A stretch of DNA of 64,000 bases. Origin: Seminavis robusta. Its lineage: Eukaryota > Bacillariophyta > Bacillariophyceae > Naviculales > Naviculaceae. The notes under the pieces are model-generated. The model was not told the origin of the DNA and searched no databases. It saw only the letters and a list, made by a program, of their open reading frames with translations. Location of the stretch: contig CAICTM010000214.1 of the NCBI GenBank assembly GCA_903772945.1, forward strand, positions 1-64,000. The letters are read 5' to 3'. The stretch's first letter is position 1. Each line of letters begins with the position of its first letter. Below are positions 44,456-54,785 of the stretch, piece after piece. Position numbers and translations under genes: made by a program.

Positions 44456-45454
44456 GTTGAAACTAACGAAGTACAAAGCTTGAAGTAGAATAGAATCAAT
44501 CGATCAAGAGAGTTTGTCTCTTCTTGGACCTGAAATTATGCTGATTTTTTCTGAAAAAGTGAGAAGATATTAGCGATTTTCGTTCTGCTTCCCGTTGTGA
44601 ACTTCATTCGTGGTAGTTTCTGGCAGGCGCATTTTGGAGCCAGCTGAACTTGCATAGAATCTGATGTTCGGGGAGGGCGAAACACACTGGAAAGAAACGA
44701 TGAGCCTATGAAGTACCTGGTAGTACTAGTAGCCTGTCACTAACTCCGTACTGGTACCGTACGGTACTACAGTAGATGTAGCTACTGTACCACTAGAGGT
44801 TGCATTGTCCACGACGAGCGAGCTGTTTTTGAGACAGAAGCTGGGCATACAAAAAATAGGACGAACGAAAAGTTAAGATGCTCCTTTTAAAAGAACTGGA
44901 ACCAGTACGAGTAGCTATCCTGAGCACCAAAAGCTAGCTAGAGCTAGTAACTGTGCCACCATCAGGAAGTGCAAATCCTATATCTAGTCTATCTGTGGAG
45001 GGGGGTTACATAGTTGTTGTGTCTGATCAGGAAGTGGAAATCCTAAATCTATCTGTGGAGGGGGGTCTGCATAGTTGTGTCTGATAATAAAGCTACATTA
45101 GTTAGTAAGCCCAAAAGTTTTGGGACCTACCGTACGTTTTACTTCCTGTTTAGTACTCAGTAGTAAATAGGTGGATGCTTGCTTCTACTGCTCCGCCTTG
45201 CCTTCCACGGCTTCTAAAGAAGATTCACAGAGTCGAGTCAACCAGCCAGTTAAGTTCAAAATTGCTGAATTGCTACCGGTGGGGGTTCTTCGGCGCGCCC
45301 TCTGTTTTCACTGTCAGCGGAGAGCTCTATGTACAGCATGACTTCTCTATGGATGTCTCGGCCAAACCTCCAACTCTCATTAATAGTGGCTGGAGATTGA
45401 TGACACGTTGACTTGGAAATTCCAGTTTGAAGATTCGCAGGTCCAACACTTAGC
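44456..45454. other. Intergenic region with a tandem duplication
   Basis: About 1 kb with no supported gene. It contains GGTACCGTACGGTACTACAGTAGATG-type palindromic words near 44753-44780, CTAGCTAGAGCTAG near 44934-44947, and the two-copy direct repeat listed separately. Confidence 0.45.
44961..45085. repeat. Two-copy tandem direct repeat (about 60-65 bp)
   Basis: The unit begins ATCAGGAAGTG(C/G)AAATCCTA and ends GGAGGGGGGT...CATAGTTG...TGTCTG. Copies run 44961-45025 and 45026-45085. They differ by small deletions (a five-base TAGTC-like insert in copy one) and a few substitutions, so the duplication is recent but not identical. Confidence 0.8.
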
Positions 45455-46411
45455 TCATTGTGTCTCTGGAAAGATACTGCACCCAACGTCGCAAGATGGC
45501 CTTGGAACTCTGCAGCTGGGCAGCTCTAGTGGTTCGATTACTTGCTTGCTTCCGTCAGGAAGTACTAAGACTACCTCTGTGTCATACACGGTCAATCTGT
45601 CGGGAATGTCGTATTCATCCTCTTCATCAGAAGATGTGGTTCGTGTTGCTGGCACGACAGTCGCTAGCCCCCGAGTAATATGCCGCGGTGTGGGCGGCCT
45701 TCCAAGCTGTTTGGATTGTGAAATATCCTCGATATCGTCCCACTCTTCATCATCTGACAACTCGACGTTAGGGATGTGACAGACTACTGTACCAGCTACT
45801 AGTGCTGCAAACGTTCCAAGGACGGCAAGTCCTGATCCAAAGAAAAATTGGCACTCTGAACACATGAAGCTAGAAAAGTATGCCAGCATTGTGAGGCCTA
45901 GAAACACCCCTCCTACAAGGATAAATCCACTCAACCAGGTCACCACTGAGGATTGCATCGCCGTGCAACTCATCATCATGAGAATGAGTGCACATACTCC
46001 GAGTACGATGTTGGCCATGAGAGCAAATCCTCGTGCTGCACGGAAGAAGCCATCAAAGTCTTCTATCTGTTCCGCAGAGTACGATGTACAGGTTCCATTG
46101 TCTTCGTAGTATAGCAAACCCATTGTCATACCACCCAAGCCATCCATCTTTCTGGAACTGTTGTGCTTCAAGACAAAATCAACTTGCACAAAATAGCACC
46201 CCCACGAAGAGCTCAAGGCAAGCAAGGACGCTGAGAGACCTAAGATAAGGGCGTACACCGACGTCATCCCATGGGGAAAGGAGCTGTGCGCAAGAAGAGC
46301 GAAAAAGAACGATAAAAAGTGAGCAAAACCTCTACTCCATTGTCCTTCTGCGGCAAATTCAGAAACATTGGCGCAAGCTCACCAACAAGATCGAATGCCA
46401 AAGTTTCCCAT
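45455..46411 (-). CDS. Four-TM protein with Cys-Cys N-terminus and acidic tail (copy 2)
   Basis: A 29-nt first exon (46411-46383, MGNFGIRSC) joins exon 2 (46283-45455) in phase 2 to give 285 residues. It matches the protein at 38521-39422 along most of its length: SCCSFPHGMTSVYALILG against SCCGFPRGYDSVYALVLG, then SSSWGCYF against SSTWGCYF. Further on, AEQIEDFDGFFRAARG matches DAQIEGFDSALRAAR, and FFFGSGLAVLG matches IYFGSGLAILC. Four membrane segments and the loop Cys pair (CSEC) are kept. The cytosolic-looking tail is Asp/Glu-rich and contains VLPDGSKQVIEP, a counterpart of INQDGSRTVEE. MG at the N-terminus plus the Cys pair would suit dual lipidation. Function is unknown. Confidence 0.78.
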
Positions 46412-46944
46412 GGTGCGTTTCTTCTATACTCGAGTACGGTCAAATCGACAATTAGATTGGATTCTTATCTTCGACTGGCCAAACCAGAAATGATAAAAAG
46501 CGAAAGGTGTGAAGCTAGATTTATCCGTTGGCAGCCAGACATCTATTTAGCTCTAATTACTAAGTGCGATCCAGGTGACATCCACAACTGCAGAAACCCG
46601 GCACAAATTGGTGGCATCCACATCCACGGCGAAGACGGAAAACAACCTCCTCAACTCTCGGCTCGTGGCATCCGTCTGCTGATTTCGGCAACTTATTTTG
46701 ATTTTGGTGTGTGAATACATGTAATTTACGTAAAACTACTTATAAGTATGCCATACCGTACTCGTAGTTATTCTCTAATCCGCACTCTTTGCACAACTGC
46801 AAGTCGCTACAAAGAGACAGAAACCCACTGGAGGGTATTATGCATTCCTTTTTCATACTAGCCCTTTCGGGAGCGAGACAGCCGCATGTTCTCCACATGG
46901 CTTATCCAAAACATGTAACTTTCTTTTCGCAACATACAACAATC
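46412..46944. other. Intergenic region
   Basis: No gene is supported between the four-TM gene and the ankyrin-type gene. The 131-codon plus frame at 46319-46714 overlaps the first exon of the four-TM gene and has no recognisable domain. Confidence 0.4.
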
Positions 46945-49017
46945 TTATACTTCCTTCCAACTCTTGGTCTTTGGGCAATACTCCATCACTCGACACGTCT
47001 GATGCTGTGGAGATGACGGTGGGAGCTCGTAACTGGTTGGGACATCTTGAAGCACAACAACCTCCTGACGATGTGGCTTTTCGACTTCTGTCAAGGTTCT
47101 TGGAGGGAAACTCCTTCGCGCTGAGGCTACTGCTTCAGACGGGACTTCATCCTCTTCGAGAGGCGCCACTGAACAGATGCCGGCCGCAACTGCCATTTCT
47201 CTCATAAAAGCGCCGGGCCCGTAGTCAGCAACAATCGCAGTCTGCTGCTTCACCGCTTCTGGTGAAAATACTTCTTTGATGAGCTCTGGTTTCCGCGGTG
47301 GGGCCTGGGCAAAAAGTGTGTCGTTGACTGCTTTCAATTGAGTCTTGACATCGTGCAGCTGTTCAATGAGTTTTTCAGGGTCATTCTCCGCCACCGCCCT
47401 TGTGTAGTCTGACAAAGCCCCAAAGAGCTCTGCATTGGACTGAAAAATCTCACTGGAGATCTCCTTGGAACACTGAATGGGCTGAAGGCCCTCAAAGTTC
47501 ATTACGTGAATCGAAGCAGGGAAAGCCTTCATCAAGTACGCAGTGACGTGATCACTTGCATCAAAGATGAAAGCAAGATGAAGGGGAAGATTTCCGTAGC
47601 AGTCAGGGCTTTTAAGTGCATCTCGATTTGCTTCAAGCAGCTTCTCGATAACTTTCATGGGTGCTCCAAAGCAGATGGCCGCATGCAAGGGAAGCTGACG
47701 CCACAATTCATTGCCGTTCACATCCCTCTTGGACACCCAGGTTTGGGCCTGCTTCGTTATAGCCGACTTGTTTCCAGACGACAGCGGTGAGAACGAAAAC
47801 GACCCTGTGCGGAGGTAGTAAAGAATGCCTTGCCAGTTCTTCTGACTGACAGCTCTGAAGAGTGGGGTGGCTTCCCTGTAGTCAACGACTTGCACCAAGG
47901 ACTGGTCGTCCACAAAAATTGGAGCCGGCTCTGTTACTGCACGTGTGCCTTGTCCGGTAGCAGGTGGTGGAGTCACAGTGGCTCCAGTCTGTGTTGTTGG
48001 GGCCTGATACTGCGATAGTGGAACAAAGGCGGGGTTTGCTCCAGATCCCATTGCAGGTTCTTCTACCACGCCGTCGTCTTCCTCTATCTCCACGGGTTTG
48101 TCACTGCTCTGCTCTGTCGAAGTGTTGACGGCGGCTTCTGTGTTGGCCTCCGCTGTGGATTCCGTGTTTCTCTCTGCTTCGGTCTCTGTGTTGGCATCAG
48201 CATTGGGCTCAGTTGCGGGTTCCTCCTGAACCATGTCTTCGGCTGGTTCCTTTGTAGGTGCAACCTCTTCAGGGAGTTGTTCTCGATCCTCAACTGCAGC
48301 TTCGACCGTTTCTTCATTCCTCGATTCCGTCGGGCCTTCAGTGTTCTGCTCTGGTGTACCCGCAAGTGCCTCTCCTGTGCCCGGTCCAATGGCATTTTCA
48401 ACCGCAGCATCTGTAGGCTCCGGTATTGTTTTAACTGAGGGTTCAGTCATTTCTTCGGCATCAAAAAGCGGGATTGGTTCTTGCATGGGCTGAGGAACTG
48501 GCCGACGAGCATTATACCCTGCATCTTCAGGAAACGTGTCGACTTTCTTCAGGACTTGGAAGTCCGGGCCAGGGTCCTCTACTGCCGTAACATCTAGAAT
48601 GTCAACGCTTGACTCTCGAATGATGGGTGGTTCTTGGTCTGGAGGGGATTGCGTCGACTCCACAGTTTCAACCACGATGATTTCTTGCACCTCCCGAAAC
48701 TCGCTGGAGTCTCTTCGGAAATCTTGGGTCTCGTTCCGAGGAGATGATACGTTGTGCTGGTTTTGCTGCAGCTGGTGGTGTTGATGCTGGTGCATCTGCG
48801 GCTGATGCATCTGCGGCTGCTGCTGCTGTTGATGCATTTGCTGCTGCTGCGGGTGCTGCTGTTGGTGACGATGGGTCATACCGCCATGGCCCCGTGGTTC
48901 AGCTGGGGGCAGCTTCAGGACGCCCACAACTTTGCCATCGGCATCGTAATGCACACTCGGATCGAGCACGTTAAGAACTCCATAATAGCAGCCGCCTACT
49001 GGGGATGTAAACACCAT
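46945..49017 (-). CDS. Ankyrin-type protein with Gln/His-rich and Glu/Thr-rich regions
   Basis: The frame from the ATG at 49017 gives 690 residues; it stays open further upstream, but MVF matches the start of the paralog at 62355. Residues about 45-90 are a Gln/His/Met-rich tract. Residues 110-400 are acidic and Pro/Thr-rich with TEANTEA-like repeats. From about 415 comes a conserved block: TPLFRAVSQKNWQGILYYLRTG, then WRQLPLHAAICFGAPMKVIEKLL, then CYGNLPLHLAFIF (each quoted in parts of the motif). The LPLHAA and GNLPLHLA helices are ankyrin repeats as found in a large stramenopile family. A helical region (about 560-620) and a disordered tail follow. The ankyrin block suggests protein-protein binding; no enzyme domain is seen. 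Confidence 0.8.
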   Translation of the reverse strand: MVFTSPVGGCYYGVLNVLDPSVHYDADGKVVGVLKLPPAEPRGHGGMTHRHQQQHPQQQQMHQQQQQPQMHQPQMHQHQHHQLQQNQHNVSSPRNETQDFRRDSSEFREVQEIIVVETVESTQSPPDQEPPIIRESSVDILDVTAVEDPGPDFQVLKKVDTFPEDAGYNARRPVPQPMQEPIPLFDAEEMTEPSVKTIPEPTDAAVENAIGPGTGEALAGTPEQNTEGPTESRNEETVEAAVEDREQLPEEVAPTKEPAEDMVQEEPATEPNADANTETEAERNTESTAEANTEAAVNTSTEQSSDKPVEIEEDDGVVEEPAMGSGANPAFVPLSQYQAPTTQTGATVTPPPATGQGTRAVTEPAPIFVDDQSLVQVVDYREATPLFRAVSQKNWQGILYYLRTGSFSFSPLSSGNKSAITKQAQTWVSKRDVNGNELWRQLPLHAAICFGAPMKVIEKLLEANRDALKSPDCYGNLPLHLAFIFDASDHVTAYLMKAFPASIHVMNFEGLQPIQCSKEISSEIFQSNAELFGALSDYTRAVAENDPEKLIEQLHDVKTQLKAVNDTLFAQAPPRKPELIKEVFSPEAVKQQTAIVADYGPGAFMREMAVAAGICSVAPLEEDEVPSEAVASARRSFPPRTLTEVEKPHRQEVVVLQDVPTSYELPPSSPQHQTCRVMEYCPKTKSWKEV

Positions 49018-50895
49018 TGTTGGAAAGGCACAGGGAACAAAACTATCTGAGAGACTCGATGACAAGCACAAAGAACGGTTGTGGTGGCAAGGGAATTGTG
49101 GTGGATGCCAGTTGAAACGGATTGATGGATAACTAGCTATCCCGTCGATTATGGTGCTTAGGCAAAGAAATCGCAAGGGATGGGCATCCTTGGCCTGAGA
49201 ATCTGCGCTTAATCGAAGTTATAAATACCATGGTTCTAGTTTCCGTTGTGGCGATACCTTCTAACTAACCAAGAGCCTTGGCGATATTACATTCTTGCTA
49301 CTTAGGCTCATCCTTCAGTTCCCATGCTGGCACGCTGGGGTAGGTGCGCACTGACGACGAAAAGAAGCAGAACAGATTGAATTCAGCTTTGGATTCAGCA
49401 ACACCGGCACGACATGCCGGATAACATTAGTCTACAGGATGTGCGAAACTCGCAAAGAGCAACAACAAAGTCAATTCTGGCCACCCCTCTCGACCGAGCA
49501 TGAGTGTCGGCACGATGTAGTGTGGGCTGCGGGAATGAATTATCGCGGGAGTTGATTATGCGGCCAACGGTCGACTCGACACTGACTGACTCGACTCGAC
49601 TGACACTCGTCACTCGACTTACAAAGCTCAGACTCGAGGTGTGGAAGCGCGCACTGGTACGGGTACCAGGTACCAGGTACCTAGCGTACGAGCAATTGGC
49701 AAAACTACTAGTAGTACTAGCTAGTAGGTTGAGGGTCAAGAATGTATTGACCCAGGAGGGGGAAGGTGTTATCGCGTCCAGCTGTATCTGGTTCCTTCGT
49801 ATTGCTACCTAGCTAGTGGGTGGCCATTGCTACCGGTATGTCTCCGATAGGGTACAGCGTACTAGTAGAGCATCCTGTGCAGCATGTTCCATTCTGATTA
49901 GGCAAGAATGACAAAGCTGCAGTGCCGTCCTCGTGGCACCGTACAATGGAATTTTTGAGTAATTATTAGCTCACTCGAGTAGCTGGATAGCAGTTGCAAT
50001 TGATGCCGAGGGGACAGTGCTACGCTACTACAACTCAGCAAGGCTTCCACTATCACTCCAACAGGGAGGTACCCGGTAGCTGGCCAGCGGTGATACCCTC
50101 CAGAGGGTCCCGAATTGAAGACTTGGCCAACCCCAAGGGTCAAAACAGGACCGTATCCGCTACCACCTACAATGTAGCCAGCAACAGGTTGCTTGTGGGG
50201 TTGCCTGATTCGATTCGAAGACTACATGCACATGCACCGTGAACGAGAAGAGAGCAATGTGCATTGGAACTCTTATAATAACTCAAAGCAACCAAAAAGA
50301 GCATTATTTCAGAGGAAGCAGAACCCATGTCAAAAACGCGAATGTTGATTGGATAATCGAATGATTGGATCCAAAGATCAAAGATTCTCTTTTCTCAGAA
50401 CCCTTTGCGGTACCAGCTGGTACAACATTTAGAGAGTTAGGATAGAAGCTATTGAAATTCTGCATGTGACATTCAAAAGAACCAAAAGGGAATATGCCAA
50501 GGGCACTGCGACATTGCGAAGAACAGAGCGGGGCGGATAAGCAGTCGTCATGCGGTACCAATGATTTCGAGAGCTTCTTTCTCGTGAATTGAAAAAGAGG
50601 CATCAAAGAAAAAGATTTTGGTGAGCAAAACGAAGCTCTGATGGGAAGAGCCTCTCGAGCCTCGCTAGCCATTGACCTTGGGAGAGGGTTCACGTCCCGA
50701 ACGTCTTTGTGTCAAAGGTCTGGAGTTTCTCTGGCGGGGCGGAGAGATCTTTAGCTAAAGCGTTTCAATTGGCAGGCTTCATCGGCATGTGATGCACTTT
50801 CTCCCTCATTGGATTTGAGTCAAATGCCGAAAAGGTATCATAAAAACAAGTAGACTATCGAAACATCCACAACATCAACTTGGAAGAAACAAGCA
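49018..50895. other. Long intergenic region with simple repeats
   Basis: Nearly 1.9 kb between divergent genes. I see a GACTCGACTGACT-type simple repeat at about 49568-49620, GGTACCAGGTACCAGGTACC at about 49662-49681 and ACTAGTAGTACTAGCTAGTAG near 49706. The 129-codon minus frame at 50304-50693 has no recognisable domain. The SLC4 promoter must lie in the right part. Confidence 0.45.
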
Positions 50896-53800
50896 ATGCA
50901 GCGCTCCAACTCTGCTCCTGACCTCATTGAGGTCTCTGAAACCGACTTTACCAGCGGCCACTTCGATCACCATGAGAACCCGGTCAAGGTGAATGACAAG
51001 GTTGGTGGCAAAGAGCGCCTACGACACCAAAAGCAAATCTCTGGTTTGACAACGGTAACCACCAACTCTAACGAGCAGCATCATGGTGACAACTCGGAGG
51101 CGTTGGTTCTACTCGAAGCAGAAGAGGAGGAGGAGGAAGCGGAACATGGCGAGTCCGGCGGAGGCTGGGGACGAGGCATCATTTCCGATTTCAAGCGTAC
51201 TGTGGGCACACACTGGGTGCAAGAGATGACCAACTTTAATCAGCAAACTGTGGCCGTCTCCTTCTTTATCTTCTTTGCAGCCATCGCTCCTGCTATCAGT
51301 AAGTCATTGAGCGTTGAATCGTCGAAGGAGGGAGGGTATGAGAGTACGGTACTGACGAACGTTCGTGTTCCATTGTTTCATCTGCACAGCATTCGGCGCC
51401 ATCTACGCCAAGGCTACTCACAACTGGATTGGTGCGGTCGAGATGATCACTGCCACGGCCTGGTGCGGCATCGTCTACTCGCTGATTGGGGGTCAGCCCA
51501 TGATGATCAATGGCGGTACTGTAAGTACTGCCTAGCTAGAACAGCGAGACTATCGGTCACTGCGCGCACTCATGCTCTGTTTCTTTCGACTTTTCCGGCA
51601 TATCCGACAGGGACCTGTGCTAGCTTTCACCGAGATCATCTTCAAAATGTCAGAGTCCCTTGATGTCCCCTTCCTTACGTTTAACTGTTGGGTCGGAATT
51701 TGTAAGTTCAGCTGCGGTTGCTTCCCGGAACCGCAGATGAACCTCGCGACCTCACACACCTGCCCCTCTTCTAACGCATCCTTCTTGAAGGGGTTTGCAT
51801 TTTTATGTGCCTTGCGGCTTTCACGGATCTCAATCGCATCATCGTCTATGCTACGCGATTCACGGATGGTATGTGAACTTAACTTGAAGCCTACAAAGGC
51901 ATCGAATCAAATCATCACCTGATTCTACTGTGTTCTGATGCGAACGTTTGCTGGGCAGAGATTTTCGCTCTCTTGATTGCTTTCATCTTCATCATCAATG
52001 CTCTCGGCAATCCCTTTGCAACCGTTGGATTGGCCTACTACTTTCAGCCCGATCACAAGTCACATGAGAAGCACGCCAACGATCCAGACTACAACTATTT
52101 GGCTGCCGCTCTGCTATCCTTTCTCCTTTGTATTGGAGTTGTCCAGACTGCCTTCGCGCTGCGAAAGACCAAGTTCTCTCCCTTCTTACCCAATCAAACC
52201 ATGCGTAAGACGAACTTGTGGCACGCTACACCTACACCATTGCAACGCATCTTGTCACTTGTTCAACTTGCCTCACTCTCCGTTCCAACTGTCCACAGGC
52301 AACGTTGTCACCGACTTTGCAGTTGTCGCATCTATTGCGTTTTGGACATTTGTTGATCAAGTGATTTTCAAGAGCATCCCCACAGAAACACTGGTAAGTG
52401 CTTCACAAGCTGCATCCAACGCAACTTTATTCCCGCCCCTACTCAGGCCTTTTTCCTGGCAACTTGTTTACAGAATGTACCAGATTCATTTGCACCAACC
52501 TATGCTTGCTGCACTGAGTCATGTGAGACCAACTGGCCCGACGATTGCCCCGACCTTGCCGAACCATTTGGAAGGAGAGGTTGGTTTGTGGATATCGGGG
52601 ATCTCAACGGCAAGGGGTGGGTGCCACTCATGGCAGCAGGTCCCGCAATCCTTGCATTCATCTTGGTTTTTCTCGATGACGGTATCACGTGGCACTTGAT
52701 CAATCATCCCTCCCACAAGCTCACGCACGGAGCTGCCTACAACTATGACACGTTGATCATTGGAGTTATGATTCTCGTCAATTCACTGGTAAGTTCCATT
52801 CGTCTATCTAGAAGCCATTGGAAGGCCACGTGCACGATCTGGGAGCCTGACCCTGTACTGCTTTGTTCAACCGCAGCTCGGGCTCCCGTGGTTGGTGGCT
52901 GCAACAGTCAGATCGTTGAATCATGTACATGCACTTGCGGAGAAGACGCCACAAGGGAAAATCGTCTCGGTGAGAGAGACCCGACTGACTCATCTGGGTA
53001 TTCATGGTCTCTGTTTTGTCTCCATTTTTGCCTTGAACATTTTGAAAATTATCCCAATGCCAGTTCTCTATGTACGTCCCTCCGCCGGTTCTTCCGGGCA
53101 CTCTTTTCGTTGCTCCATCTCACACCCCATCTTTGAATCGACAGGGCGTCTTTTTGTTCATGGGGCTTGTTTCTCTCGGAACGAACCAATTTTTCGGGCG
53201 CGTCCAGATGTTCTTGATGCAACCTTCAAAGTATCCGGTCGAGCCCTACACTCAATACGTCAAGCCAAACAGGATGCGTCTCTTTACGGCCATTCAACTG
53301 GGTCTATTCGTTTTATTGTATGTCGTCAAAGCAATCAAGACCATTGCGATTGCATTCCCCATCATCATTGCTCTGTGCATTCCGGTCAGGCTTTACGTCC
53401 TCCCGAGGATCTTCACAACGGAAGAACTGGTGATGATAGATAGCGATGAAGCCACCGTCCGAAAGTGGTTGGCTCGCAAAAAGGCTGAGACCGAGAAGCA
53501 TGTATCTTTTGATGAGGATGATGTTGAGAAGCAGCAGGGTGCTATTGCTGAAGACGCTAACGATGAAGGAGATTCGTCACGAAAGGATGGCGACCAAGAG
53601 CACGACGACGTTATCCTTGGGCTGCCGACTAAACAGGATCTTGACCCCAGCAAGCGCACTGAGAGAAGACAACGCAGGAAGTCCTTGTCGTGCCCAGAAC
53701 ACAGTCTGTTTTTCTCATCGGAAATGGATCTCGAGGATGCGGATGCAGATGCTGCAACGGACGATGGTACTTCGATGGACGAAGGATCCTCCTACGCTTC

Positions 53801-53942
53801 TGAAGATGACGCCGTGCCTGTGGTGCCCTTGGGCGAACGGATCAGAATGCGGGGTCGTCGCAGAAAGTCTTTGTCATGCCCACCTCATCAACTCTTCAAC
53901 GAAGCCGAGAGATACCTCAACAAGAACTATTTCTTTGGTTGA
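50896..53942 (+). CDS. SLC4-family bicarbonate transporter
   Basis: Nine exons (50896-51298, 51390-51520, 51611-51701, 51791-51868, 51959-52204, 52299-52393, 52474-52788, 52877-53071, 53145-53942) join in phase to about 783 residues. The membrane domain starts at residue 120 with FFAAIAPAISFGAIY-like sequence and contains GGQPMMINGGTGPVLAF and SLLGLPWLVAATVRSLNH. It ends with MPVLYGVFLFMG and PIIIALCIPVR, all SLC4 landmarks. SLC4 proteins move bicarbonate with sodium or in exchange for chloride. In diatoms they serve inorganic carbon uptake for photosynthesis. The large N-terminal cytosolic domain of animal SLC4 is absent; about 110 disordered residues replace it. The C-terminal tail (about 600-783) is acidic and holds two copies of RRKSLSCP.H.LF near residues 694 and 757. 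A related RSNSAPDL sits at the N-terminus. Confidence 0.93.
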
Positions 53943-54785
53943 TCAGACGTTGGTTCACGGTACATCCAGGTCCTCTGGGTCGATTTCGATTAATGCAGTT
54001 AGTCTATTATGTTGTATTTTGATATTACTTCTACATGTCCCGTGAACATGGTGCCCCACAAAGAGTATCCAGCAGGTTTTGGTACCAGGTACCTTTGCTG
54101 TCCACGAGAACACAGGAGAGGCGCCGTGGATCCCGCAAAGCCAAGCCCTTTGGCCGGTCCTCAATCTATTTCCCCTGCTCCCACAGAACCTCTAGTAGCC
54201 TAACTAGTCCTGAATGCCCACTCTTCCTGACCCTCACTTGCTTTGGTAGATAACCTCCCTACTCTAAACCCCCCGGTATTAGAAGCGCAGCCGCAGCCAG
54301 ACGAAGTCATCGTCAACTTACGGAGCCCTTCCACGGCGAACAAGGGTTCCGCTGAGTTCGGGGTGAGGCAAAAGGCAAGTCGAAGGCTTTTCATTCGCTG
54401 CGACACCGGAAACACAGAAAAGCAAAACGCTTAGATAATTTAAAATATTGCTTTAAATCGTTTATTTGTCGGAAATATTATCATCAAAATGGCGAAAGTA
54501 GCATTATTCGTAAGAACTGGCTATGAAATAAATAAAGTGAAAGTGAGCTGAGCACATTTCCTCTCTTCTTTGTGAAGCACAACGTGAACTGCCAGCTAGC
54601 TAGTCTAATAGTAGGTAGCCAGTCTACTTGTTGTTCCGAGCTAGTAGACGGGTCCACAGACTTTGGTCGACTGCTGCCTACTCGCCTACTATTCGTCACT
54701 TCGAGATCTGCAACCCTCTCCGTCCCGTTTCCCACAAACTTGGTGTTGGCTCGTTCGTTTGGTATTGTATCAAGGGCCAGAAGCC
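53943..54785. other. Intergenic region
   Basis: About 840 bp between two plus-strand genes. It contains TTTTGGTACCAGGTACC near 54078 and GCTAGCTAGT near 54593. Frames of 60-80 codons are unremarkable. Confidence 0.4.

Noticed and set aside
44152-44499. Minus frame with a hydrophobic, signal-like start
   Set aside because: It overlaps the Cys-rich gene in another frame, lacks the regular Cys modules and ends in repeat-derived Thr runs.
46319-46714. Plus-strand frame of 131 codons
   Set aside because: It overlaps the first exon of the four-TM gene and has no domain or start context in its favour.
50304-50693. Minus frame of 129 codons in the long gap before SLC4
   Set aside because: No domain, no splice partners and composition like the surrounding non-coding DNA.
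54243-54434. Plus frame of 63 codons with protein-like composition
   Set aside because: It starts with a non-ATG codon and has no acceptor or domain to support it as an exon.
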